Assembly (NCBI RefSeq): GCF_048266365.1
Contig: NZ_JBLWZP010000006.1
Coordinates: 156,980 to 220,979, forward strand
DNA: 64,000 nucleotides
Reading direction: 5' to 3'
Source: Galbibacter sp048266365
GTDB taxonomy: Bacteria; Bacteroidota; Bacteroidia; Flavobacteriales; Flavobacteriaceae
The position numbers were made by a program, and so were the translations under genes. This document shows, one piece after another, positions 1-8,096 of the stretch. The notes beneath the pieces were generated by a model. It made no database searches, had not been told where the DNA came from, and saw nothing but the letters and a program-made list of their open reading frames with translations. Within the stretch, counting starts at the first letter, position 1, and each line of letters begins with the position of its first letter.

Positions 1-2
1 AA

Positions 3-929
3 GACACTATCGAAAAGGTTGCCGAGACTCCTAAATCCAGTGGTTTGTCCTATGCTGAAATCTCTGTCAAAGAAGGTGGAAAATGGGTCAACCGCAAGTA
101 CGAAGGTGGAGGTGCATTTAAAAATGTTACTCATTTGGATGTTCCAAAAGAACATACAGATCACTCCTATTATATACGTTACGAAGGCCCGGGTTGGGAA
201 ACCGATAAAGTTGGTTATCGTCTGTATTTAGATTGGAGAAACGCCATCGATATTTTCGGGAAGAAGACCCATGAAAAGGTCCTGCCCCAAGTAGGTCAAG
301 ATAATTTTGATTCTTATCATGAAATGAGTAATTGGGGTATGGATATTCTTAAAGCAGGAAAGTCCTTAGGTATTGGTTCCATCGGAAGATATAGTGATGG
401 TAAAGTATTGCATTTTGAAAATGTAGAGGCTACTATGGCAAGTGTTGATAACTCGGATCAGAAGTCAACTGTAGAGGTAAATTATACCGGATGGGAAACT
501 GCGGGGGATAAAATTGATTTAAAATCTGAACTGACTATAAAGCCAGGAGATCGTTACACCAAACACACCGTCACTGCAAGTAAAGCCATCAGCGGATTGA
601 GTACTGGAATCGTAAAATTCGATGCCATTAAATTAATCCAAAAGACCAGTGCTAATGGTAAATGGGCCTATATAGCATCCTATGGAGAGCAAACTCTAGT
701 ACCTGATAAACTAGGTATGGCCTTGTTCTATAACACCGCCTCAGTCAACGAAGTTGTCAATGGGTCGGATGATCATCTTGTGGTATTTAATCCATCCACA
801 GAAGCCATCTCTTTTTACTTTCTCGGAGCTTGGGAAAAAGAAAAAGATGGTATCAAAAATCAGCAAGAATTCCTAAGCTATATCAACGGGCTATTGAAGG
901 AGTTAAATTCAAACAATCAGTTACCTTAA
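3..929 (+). CDS. DUF4861 family protein, 5' truncated by window edge
   Basis: The reading frame is open from position 3, so the true start lies left of the window; about 308 C-terminal residues are visible. The sequence matches my memory of the DUF4861 family, secreted or periplasmic proteins of unknown biochemistry that recur in pectin and other polysaccharide utilisation loci of Bacteroidota. Motifs seen include GPGWETDKVGYRLYLDWRN early and a GKSLGIGSIG stretch in the middle. It is the first visible gene of a pectin operon and ends 11 bp before the GH105 lipoprotein start. An in-frame TTG at 45 could be read as a start but the upstream codons continue the protein. Family call is good; no enzymatic activity should be inferred from the sequence alone. 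Confidence 0.8.
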   Translation, partial: DTIEKVAETPKSSGLSYAEISVKEGGKWVNRKYEGGGAFKNVTHLDVPKEHTDHSYYIRYEGPGWETDKVGYRLYLDWRNAIDIFGKKTHEKVLPQVGQDNFDSYHEMSNWGMDILKAGKSLGIGSIGRYSDGKVLHFENVEATMASVDNSDQKSTVEVNYTGWETAGDKIDLKSELTIKPGDRYTKHTVTASKAISGLSTGIVKFDAIKLIQKTSANGKWAYIASYGEQTLVPDKLGMALFYNTASVNEVVNGSDDHLVVFNPSTEAISFYFLGAWEKEKDGIKNQQEFLSYINGLLKELNSNNQLP

Positions 930-940
930 TAAAAAAAGAA

Positions 941-2167
941 ATGAAAATAACATATAGTGTTATAACCACTGCCTTTGTTGTAATGAGTCTACTTAGCAGT
1001 TGTAAGCAAAAAGAAAACAAAACAGAAGTCACAGAAAATACCGAAAGCACTACCATTATTGACAGCACAGATAAGTGGTCTGTAAGGATGGCTAATTCGA
1101 TTATGCATCGCAATGAGGATGCTTATCAGATTGACCATAGGACCAAACCAAAATGGGATTATGTTCACGGTGTGGTACTACTTAGTTTTGAGAAGTTGTA
1201 CGACAAAACCAAAGATCAAAAGTATTACGATTACATCAAGGGCTATGCCGATACCTTGATCAATGATCAAGGGAAAATTGCTACCTATGATATCGAAAAA
1301 TATAATATCGATATGATTAACGCTGGTAAGCTTCTTTTTAGACTTTTTGATAACACTACGGATCCAAGGTATAAAGTTGCCATGGATAGCCTTCGCCTAC
1401 AGCTTTTTGATCAACCTAGAACAAAATCTGGCGGTTTTTGGCATAAAGAACGCTATCCAAACCAAATGTGGCTTGATGGGCTTTATATGGGTGCCCCTTT
1501 TTATACACAATATACCGTTACCTATGAGCAAGGCAAAGCCTTGGATGATATCGCCCATCAATTTGACCTGATTCAAAAGCACGCTAAGGATGAAAAAACA
1601 GGTCTACTCTATCATGGTTGGGATGAGAGTAAGGCCATGGATTGGGCTAATGATAAAACAGGAACTTCACCAAACTTTTGGTCAAGATCCTTAGGTTGGT
1701 ACGCCATGGCAATAGTAGATGTTCTTGATTATTTTCCGGAAGATCATCCTGCCAGACCCCGACTTATCACCTATTTAAATGAGCTTGCTACCGCTGTGAT
1801 AAAAGTACAGGATGAAACTGGACTGTGGTATCAGGTAACAGATATGGGAAATCGTGAAGGGAACTACCTAGAAGCCTCTGGCTCCAGCATGTTGACCTAT
1901 ACCTTGGCAAAAGGGGTCAACAAGGGTTATTTACCAGCACATTTTATGAAAAATGCCGAACTAGGCTTTAAAGGACTCACTGAAAAATTGATCAAAGTTG
2001 ATAAAGAAGGTCTTTTAACCATCACCCAGGCATGTGCCGTGGCTGGTTTAGGGGGTAAACCCTACAGAGATGGATCTTACGAATATTACATTAACGAACG
2101 TAAAAAGGACAATGACCCTAAAGCAACCGGACCTTTTATTTTGGCTGCATTAGCATTAAATAAATAA
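941..2167 (+). CDS. GH105 unsaturated rhamnogalacturonyl hydrolase, lipoprotein
   Basis: Family 105 glycoside hydrolase of the YteR/YesR type. It removes the unsaturated galacturonosyl residue left at the non-reducing end of oligosaccharides after pectate or rhamnogalacturonan lyase action. The ATG at 941 was chosen because it opens a lipoprotein signal peptide with lipobox LSSC (Cys about residue 21); a longer in-frame start at 830 would overlap the upstream gene by 100 bp. The motif NQMWLDGLYMGAPF contains the Asp (about residue 179) that corresponds to the catalytic acid of the family. Length of 408 residues is normal. The gene is 11 bp after the DUF4861 stop and 2 bp before the pectinesterase, so these are one transcript. 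Periplasmic, membrane-anchored location is inferred. Confidence 0.92.
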   Translation: MKITYSVITTAFVVMSLLSSCKQKENKTEVTENTESTTIIDSTDKWSVRMANSIMHRNEDAYQIDHRTKPKWDYVHGVVLLSFEKLYDKTKDQKYYDYIKGYADTLINDQGKIATYDIEKYNIDMINAGKLLFRLFDNTTDPRYKVAMDSLRLQLFDQPRTKSGGFWHKERYPNQMWLDGLYMGAPFYTQYTVTYEQGKALDDIAHQFDLIQKHAKDEKTGLLYHGWDESKAMDWANDKTGTSPNFWSRSLGWYAMAIVDVLDYFPEDHPARPRLITYLNELATAVIKVQDETGLWYQVTDMGNREGNYLEASGSSMLTYTLAKGVNKGYLPAHFMKNAELGFKGLTEKLIKVDKEGLLTITQACAVAGLGGKPYRDGSYEYYINERKKDNDPKATGPFILAALALNK

Positions 2168-2169
2168 TC

Positions 2170-3159
2170 ATGAACCATACTTTGAAAAGTTTATACAAAC
2201 TCCTTTTGGTATGTACTCTTTTTCTGTATGCCAAAGAGCAGATGTATGGTTTCCACCCGAATGATGGAGATATGGTAGTCGCTACCGATGGAAGTGGCGA
2301 CTATCGTTCCATTCAAGAGGCCATAAACAATGCCAAGTCCTTTCCGTATCAGAGAATTACAATTTGGATCAAAAATGGCATCTATAAGGAAAAGATAAGA
2401 GTCTATGAGTGGAACACCAACCTAAGTCTTATTGGTGAGGATCCTGATAGTACCATCATCCTTTATGACGATTATTTTGGTAAAATAAACAAAGGACGAA
2501 ACAGTACCTTTCACACGCCCACCTTTTCCGTAGAGGCTACAGGAACTATTTTAAAAAATTTAAAAATCATGAACACTGCCGGAAGTGTTGGACAGGCGGT
2601 TGCTCTGGCCATTACAGCTGATAAAGTAATGGTTGAAAATTGTTCCATAATAGGCAATCAAGACACCGTTTACCTTAGCGGTGCCTATAGTAAAGTATAC
2701 TTCAAAGCGTGTAAGATCGAAGGTAGTACGGACTTTATATTCGGGCAGGCTACTGCAGTATTTGATCACTGTACTATTCACAGTACATCTGATTCGTATA
2801 TAACAGCAGCATCAACCCCAGAGAATGTCCCTTTCGGGTTTGTATTTATTGAATGTAAGCTGACGGCTGCTCCAAATGTGAAAAGTGTATATCTGGGCAG
2901 GCCTTGGCGCTATAATGCCAAGACAGCTTTTATTCGATGTGATATGGGTGGTCATATCAATCCCAAAGGATGGCATGACTGGAACAAACCAGAGAGTCAT
3001 CAACGAAGTTTTTACGCCGAATACAAGTCCAGTGGGCCCGGTTCTAACACTGAACAGCGCGTGGAGTGGTCACATCAGCTAACTAAAAAACAGCAAGCTA
3101 GCTACACCTTAGAAAAACTCTTAAAATCAAAAAATGACAATAACTGGTATCTCGATTAA
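2170..3159 (+). CDS. CE8 pectinesterase (pectin methylesterase)
   Basis: Carbohydrate esterase family 8 parallel beta-helix enzyme that removes methyl esters from homogalacturonan, exposing it to lyases and hydrolases. Family signatures are all present: GNQDTVYL (Asp about residue 165), GSTDFIFG (Asp about 188) and LGRPWR (Arg about 244), which supply the two catalytic aspartates and the substrate-binding arginine. A hydrophobic N-terminus (LKSLYKLLLVCTLFLYA) looks like a secretion signal. It starts 2 bp after the GH105 stop and its last 26 bp overlap the next gene, so it is translationally linked to both. Length of 329 residues fits the family. Confidence 0.95.
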   Translation: MNHTLKSLYKLLLVCTLFLYAKEQMYGFHPNDGDMVVATDGSGDYRSIQEAINNAKSFPYQRITIWIKNGIYKEKIRVYEWNTNLSLIGEDPDSTIILYDDYFGKINKGRNSTFHTPTFSVEATGTILKNLKIMNTAGSVGQAVALAITADKVMVENCSIIGNQDTVYLSGAYSKVYFKACKIEGSTDFIFGQATAVFDHCTIHSTSDSYITAASTPENVPFGFVFIECKLTAAPNVKSVYLGRPWRYNAKTAFIRCDMGGHINPKGWHDWNKPESHQRSFYAEYKSSGPGSNTEQRVEWSHQLTKKQQASYTLEKLLKSKNDNNWYLD

Positions 3160-3895
3160 ACAGCGAATTGCTGTTGTACTTTTATTTTGTTTAACCACAG
3201 TAGTCTATGGACAATCCATTAGCATTTACACCATAGGAGATTCCACTATGGCCAATAAACCAAATCCAGATCAGAATCCTGAGCGTGGTTGGGTGCAAAT
3301 GTTAGCTGGTTTTTTCAACGATCAAGTCACCATAGTCAACAAGGCTGTCAATGGAAGAAGTACACGGAGCTTTATAGACGAAGGTCGATGGAAAGAGGTA
3401 TACGAGGCTTTAAAACCCGGTGATTACGTTTTTATACAATTCGGTCATAATGATCAAAAGTTTAAATCCCCTGACCGGTATACCAATCCTCATACAGCCT
3501 ATAGATATAACTTGATAAAATTTGTAGAACAGAGCAGGTCCAAAGGTGCAATTCCTGTACTTTTTTCATCCATTGTCAGAAGAAATTTTAATCAACATAA
3601 TACCTTAATCGATACTCATGGGGCCTATCCCTTAGAAACCCGTCTGGTGGCACAGCAGTACAATGTAGATTTTATAGATCTGCAATACCTTACTGAGCTA
3701 TTAGAAATGTCCTATGGTCTAGAGGAGTCCAAAGTGCTGCATCTTCACTACGATGCAGGAGAAATTCCATATTATCCAAAAGGTAAACACGACAACACAC
3801 ATTTATCTGAAATAGGTGCTACAGAGGTATGTAAATTAGTGGTTAAAGAACTCATCGAGATTCAGCACCCACTAAGCGTCTATTTGGCTCAATAG
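3134..3895 (+). CDS. CE12-type rhamnogalacturonan acetylesterase (SGNH hydrolase)
   Basis: SGNH/GDSL esterase of the rhamnogalacturonan acetylesterase type, removing acetyl groups from pectin backbones. The four SGNH blocks are visible: GDST (nucleophile Ser about residue 37), the Gly block around VNGRSTRSF, Asn in FGHNDQ, and DNTH (Asp about 220, His about 223) near the C-terminus. The N-terminus has a signal peptide ending in VVYGQ. The start lies inside the end of the pectinesterase gene (26-bp overlap in another frame), and a terminator follows 27 bp after the stop, so this closes the operon. The substrate is inferred from the pectin neighbours. Confidence 0.9.
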   Translation: MTITGISIKQRIAVVLLFCLTTVVYGQSISIYTIGDSTMANKPNPDQNPERGWVQMLAGFFNDQVTIVNKAVNGRSTRSFIDEGRWKEVYEALKPGDYVFIQFGHNDQKFKSPDRYTNPHTAYRYNLIKFVEQSRSKGAIPVLFSSIVRRNFNQHNTLIDTHGAYPLETRLVAQQYNVDFIDLQYLTELLEMSYGLEESKVLHLHYDAGEIPYYPKGKHDNTHLSEIGATEVCKLVVKELIEIQHPLSVYLAQ

Positions 3896-3922
3896 AACCT
3901 CACAAAATACTTTAAAATTAAA

Positions 3923-3944
3923 AAGGCACCCAATTGGGTGCCTT
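3923..3944. terminator. Bidirectional intrinsic terminator
   Basis: A perfect 11-bp inverted repeat (AAGGCACCCAA and its complement) lies between two convergent genes, the pectin operon on plus and the TPR gene on minus. Read on the minus strand the stem is followed by a T-rich tract; on plus the tract is weaker. Confidence 0.85.
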
Positions 3945-3973
3945 AATACATTTAATATGGTGAGTGGATACCA

Positions 3974-5245
3974 CTACTGCTCTAAGGCAGCTAATTTATC
4001 TTTCATCGCTGAATATTTCTCTTGATCACCTATAGTACCATATATGTTCATTAGGGTTCTAACAGCATCAATATTAGATGGATTAACTTCTAGCAATTTT
4101 TCCAGATAAGGAATTGCTGAGGTATAAATACCCTCACGCTCGGCTTTTAATTCATCATAACGCTTGTTGTCTGCAGTACTATTCCCAAGATTATTCATTT
4201 CTGAAACTAAGTCTTGTTCTTTAGAAAGAAGCAATGAAGCCATATTCAAATAAGCATTTTCACTTTGAGGATTTAACTCAATTGCTTTTTTATAATACTC
4301 AGCTGCTTGCTCATTATTGCCTTGTTCTGCAGTAATAACACCAAGGTTATAATACAGGGTTCCATTAGTTGGGTCTTTCTGAATAGCTTCCTCCATCAAA
4401 GACTGGAATTTAGCTTTATCCCCAGCTTGGATATACATATTAGCTTCTGTTAAAAGCAAGTTCATGTCCTCAGGGTTTGCCTCACGTGCGTCCTTAATTG
4501 CTGCAGCAGCTTTTTCGGTTTCCCCTTTTTCGTTATAGATCAACGCTATATTTTTAATGATCTCTGGATATCTAGATTCCGTTTCTTCTTGAGAAGGATC
4601 TATATACTGTCCAGTTTTTACCATTAAATCACGATTTTGCTCTGTTCCAAGATTCTCGGTTTCGCCAGTCTCTTTATTTACGGCCAAGTAAGCAGTGCTT
4701 TCTCCAGTGTACCCTAATTCATTCAATTTTAGGTAATACTCCAATGCAGTGTCGAAATCACCACCTTGAACAGCACTAGAAGCTGCATAATACAAATAAT
4801 CTTGGCTATCAGTCAATTGATAAGCCATGAATAATTTGTTCGCTGCTTTTGCAAATTCTTTGTTATTATTATCTTCAATTGCGGCATTAACGATATCTCC
4901 AGACAAGCCTTCAAGTATTTGTTGGGCCTCGTCCGTATATTTCGTTTTATATGATTTTTCAAACTCGACAAGCTTGTTCAGGTTCTCAACGGCCTTTTGA
5001 TAATCAGCATCATCTCCACCCTTCTTTGCTAAGTCAGCATGTGTTTTGCCTAAAAGAAAATAATATTGTGCTTTGTATTTATCATCGGCTGTCTCTATGG
5101 TTGAAGCCAGGCTCTGTAAAGTGCTTTTGGCCTGAGCCGCACTTCCATTATCCAATGCTTTATCTGCGTCTCTTAATTCGCTTTTCTGAGCGATTGCAAA
5201 AGAAGAAACTAATAAAGCTGACGCTATTAAAACTCTCTTTTTCAT
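3974..5245 (-). CDS. Secreted TPR-repeat protein
   Basis: A 423-residue protein with a clear signal peptide (MKKRVLIASALLVSSFAIAQ) followed by tetratricopeptide repeats. The best repeat is the one containing NGTLYYNLGVITAEQGNNEQ (about residues 290-330), with another near EKAAAAIKDAREANPEDMNL. TPR domains bind protein partners; no catalytic motif is seen. The partner and function are unknown. It lies 32 bp downstream of gyrA on the same strand and may be cotranscribed with it, and it ends at a shared bidirectional terminator. Envelope or periplasmic location is inferred from the signal. Confidence 0.85.
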   Translation of the reverse strand: MKKRVLIASALLVSSFAIAQKSELRDADKALDNGSAAQAKSTLQSLASTIETADDKYKAQYYFLLGKTHADLAKKGGDDADYQKAVENLNKLVEFEKSYKTKYTDEAQQILEGLSGDIVNAAIEDNNNKEFAKAANKLFMAYQLTDSQDYLYYAASSAVQGGDFDTALEYYLKLNELGYTGESTAYLAVNKETGETENLGTEQNRDLMVKTGQYIDPSQEETESRYPEIIKNIALIYNEKGETEKAAAAIKDAREANPEDMNLLLTEANMYIQAGDKAKFQSLMEEAIQKDPTNGTLYYNLGVITAEQGNNEQAAEYYKKAIELNPQSENAYLNMASLLLSKEQDLVSEMNNLGNSTADNKRYDELKAEREGIYTSAIPYLEKLLEVNPSNIDAVRTLMNIYGTIGDQEKYSAMKDKLAALEQ

Positions 5246-5277
5246 TGTTCTTAATTTGAAATTTGTTGTTTAAAGGG

Positions 5278-7830
5278 TTAATTATCGTTGTTTTCAGGTT
5301 GTATACTAGTCTCATTATCTAAATCCGTGCCATTTTCTTGAACCTCTATATCATTTACATCTTCCTCGAGTTCATCCTCCTTCATTACTTTGGCAACAGC
5401 GGCAATAGAATCATTTTTAAGATTGATCAATTTTACACCCTGAGTAGCACGCCCCATTACACGTAGATCTTCAATAGCTAATCTAATGGCTACACCACTT
5501 TTGGTAATAATCATTAAGTCATCTTCGTCAGAGACATTCTTAATGGCGACCAAAGCCCCGGTTTTTTCAGTAATGGACATGGTCTTAACTCCTTTACCAC
5601 CACGGTTGGTGATACGGTAAACTGCCTCACCATCTTCAGGATCATCCAAATAGGTACGTTTTCCATAACCATTTTCAGAAACCACTAAAATATGATCATC
5701 GAGATTGTTGACAGAAACCATTCCTATTACCTCATCATTTTCATCAGCAAGAGTAATTCCACGTACCCCTGAGGCATTTCTACCCATAGGTCGCGTTTTA
5801 CCTTCTTCGAAACGAATTGCTTTTCCAGATTTAACCGCTAATAAAATTTGACTGTTACCCGTGGTTAATTTTGCCTCTAGTAGCTCGTCGTCTTCACGAA
5901 TAGTTATGGCATTAATACCATTTTGTCTTGGACGAGAATACTGTTCCAAGGAAGTTTTCTTAACCACTCCTTGTTTGGTTGCCATAATGACAAAATGACT
6001 GTTTATGTAGTCGCTGTCTTTTAAATCTTTAGTACAAATAAAGGCTTTTACCTTATCGTCCTGTTCGATATTAATAAGGTTTTGAATGGCGCGTCCTTTA
6101 GAAGTTTTGCTTCCTTCAGGGATTTCGTAAACACGCATCCAGAAACATTTTCCTTTTTGCGTAAAGAACAACATATACTGGTGGTTTGTTCCTACAAATA
6201 GGTGCTCTAAAAAGTCCTCATTTCGAGTAGAAGATCCTTTTTGACCTACACCCCCTCTATTTTGCGTTTTGTACTCACTTAAAGGTGTTCTCTTGATATA
6301 ACCGGCATGAGAAATAGTAATAACCACTTGCTCATCAGGAATCATATCCTCAATACTTAGGTCTCCTCCAGCGTATTCAATTTGAGAACGTCTTTCGTCT
6401 CCGTATTTCGCCTTTACCTCTATAAGTTCTTCCTTGATAATTTCCATTCTACGCTCTTTACGTGCTAGAATATCTTTACAATCTTCGATGAACTTAATAA
6501 TGTCTTCGTACTCAACACGTAATTTGTCTTGTTCTAGTCCGGTAAGTTGACGCAAGCGCATTTCAACGATCGCCTTAGCTTGAATTTCGGATAATTTAAA
6601 GCGCTCAATTAATTTCTCACGTGCTTCTTCTGCATTTTTAGATGCTCTGATAATAGCGATAACTTCATCAATATTATCCGAGGCAATTATGAGACCTTCT
6701 AAGATATGAGCCCTCTCTTCTGCTTTACGCAATTCATACTCTGTTCTTCTGACCACCACCTCATGGCGATGTTCTACAAAATAATGAATCATCTCTTTTA
6801 GGTTCAACATTTGTGGTCTACCTTCGACCAAAGCAATGTTGTTCACGCTAAATGATGATTGTAATGCAGTATATTTGAATAAGTTGTTTAATACAATATT
6901 TGGAATAGCGTCTCTTTTAAGGATATAGACAACACGCATTCCTTTTCTATCCGATTCATCACGGATATTAGATATCCCTTCTATTTTTTTATCATTAACA
7001 AGGTCAGCGGTTTTTTTAATCATATCCGCTTTGTTGACTTGATAAGGGATCTCAGTAACAATGATACATTCTCTTCCCTTAACCTCTTCAATACGAGCCT
7101 TAGCTCGCATCACGATACGTCCTCTACCTGTTTTAAATGCTTCACGTACGCCATCATAACCATAGATCACTCCACCTGTTGGAAAATCCGGTGCTTTGAT
7201 GTGCTCCATGAGTTCATCGATCTCTATATCGCTATTGTCAATATAAGCAATGGTACCATCCACAACCTCAGAAAGGTTATGGGGAGGCATATTAGTTGCC
7301 ATACCAACTGCAATCCCTGAGGTTCCATTAACCAATAGGTTTGGAACTCTTGTTGGGAGCACTCTTGGTTCTTTTAAGGTATCGTCAAAATTTAACTGAT
7401 GGTCTACAGTATCTTTATCGATATCTGCCAACATGTCTTCGGATATCTTACGCATACGCGCCTCAGTATAACGCATCGCAGCTGGACTATCGCCATCAAT
7501 AGATCCAAAGTTTCCTTGACCATCAACAAGCATATACCTCAAACTCCAGGATTGCGCCATACGGACCATAGTATCATAAACCGAGCTATCACCGTGTGGG
7601 TGGTACTTACCGAGCACCTCACCTACAATCCTTGCAGATTTCTTGTAAGAACTATTTGACCTCACTCCAAGTTCATGCATTCCAAACAACACGCGTCGAT
7701 GAACTGGCTTTAATCCGTCCCTAACATCCGGCAAAGCACGTGACACAATGACTGACATCGAGTAATCGATATACGCCGATTTCATCTCATCCTCTATATT
7801 GATAGGGATCAGCTTTTCTCCTTCCGCCAT
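5278..7830 (-). CDS. gyrA: DNA gyrase subunit A
   Basis: Catalytic breakage-reunion subunit of DNA gyrase, which introduces negative supercoils with GyrB. The active-site tyrosine lies in AAMRYTEARM (Tyr121). The quinolone-resistance region reads YHPHGDSSVYDT with Ser82 and Asp86, matching the sensitive residues Ser83 and Asp87 of E. coli. The GyrA box, which separates gyrase from topoisomerase IV, is present as QNRGGVG at about residue 521 ahead of the beta-propeller repeats. The C-terminal tail is acidic (DELEEDVNDIEVQENG). Length of 850 residues is typical. It diverges from clpC across a 266-bp gap in which I could not fix a promoter confidently. Confidence 0.98.
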   Translation of the reverse strand: MAEGEKLIPINIEDEMKSAYIDYSMSVIVSRALPDVRDGLKPVHRRVLFGMHELGVRSNSSYKKSARIVGEVLGKYHPHGDSSVYDTMVRMAQSWSLRYMLVDGQGNFGSIDGDSPAAMRYTEARMRKISEDMLADIDKDTVDHQLNFDDTLKEPRVLPTRVPNLLVNGTSGIAVGMATNMPPHNLSEVVDGTIAYIDNSDIEIDELMEHIKAPDFPTGGVIYGYDGVREAFKTGRGRIVMRAKARIEEVKGRECIIVTEIPYQVNKADMIKKTADLVNDKKIEGISNIRDESDRKGMRVVYILKRDAIPNIVLNNLFKYTALQSSFSVNNIALVEGRPQMLNLKEMIHYFVEHRHEVVVRRTEYELRKAEERAHILEGLIIASDNIDEVIAIIRASKNAEEAREKLIERFKLSEIQAKAIVEMRLRQLTGLEQDKLRVEYEDIIKFIEDCKDILARKERRMEIIKEELIEVKAKYGDERRSQIEYAGGDLSIEDMIPDEQVVITISHAGYIKRTPLSEYKTQNRGGVGQKGSSTRNEDFLEHLFVGTNHQYMLFFTQKGKCFWMRVYEIPEGSKTSKGRAIQNLINIEQDDKVKAFICTKDLKDSDYINSHFVIMATKQGVVKKTSLEQYSRPRQNGINAITIREDDELLEAKLTTGNSQILLAVKSGKAIRFEEGKTRPMGRNASGVRGITLADENDEVIGMVSVNNLDDHILVVSENGYGKRTYLDDPEDGEAVYRITNRGGKGVKTMSITEKTGALVAIKNVSDEDDLMIITKSGVAIRLAIEDLRVMGRATQGVKLINLKNDSIAAVAKVMKEDELEEDVNDIEVQENGTDLDNETSIQPENNDN

Positions 7831-8096
7831 ATTAATTATATTATTTTCTGTTTAATTTTAAATCGTGCCAATATACGTATTTTATTGATGCTTTCGAGAG
7901 GGTTGCCGATGTTTTTTAATCATTTTATCAACAGATTATCAAGACTAAAAGGTTGATAAATTGCGTATGTATTGTTTTGATTTAAACGGTTTTTTTTGTC
8001 TATTAGCTAAAACTACGTGAAATAACAACTTTTTAAGGTATGGTTTTTGCCTACTATGAGTTGATTTAGTATTTTTAACAGTAGAAAGAAAGAAAT

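Noticed and set aside
6230..7600. Quinolone-resistance mutations in gyrA
   Set aside because: Ser82 and Asp86 (E. coli 83 and 87) are the sensitive residues; Ser at the Ala84 position is a plain lineage variant.
7831..8096. Promoters in the gyrA-clpC divergent gap
   Set aside because: Only imperfect matches to TAnnTTTG were found on either strand, so none is claimed.
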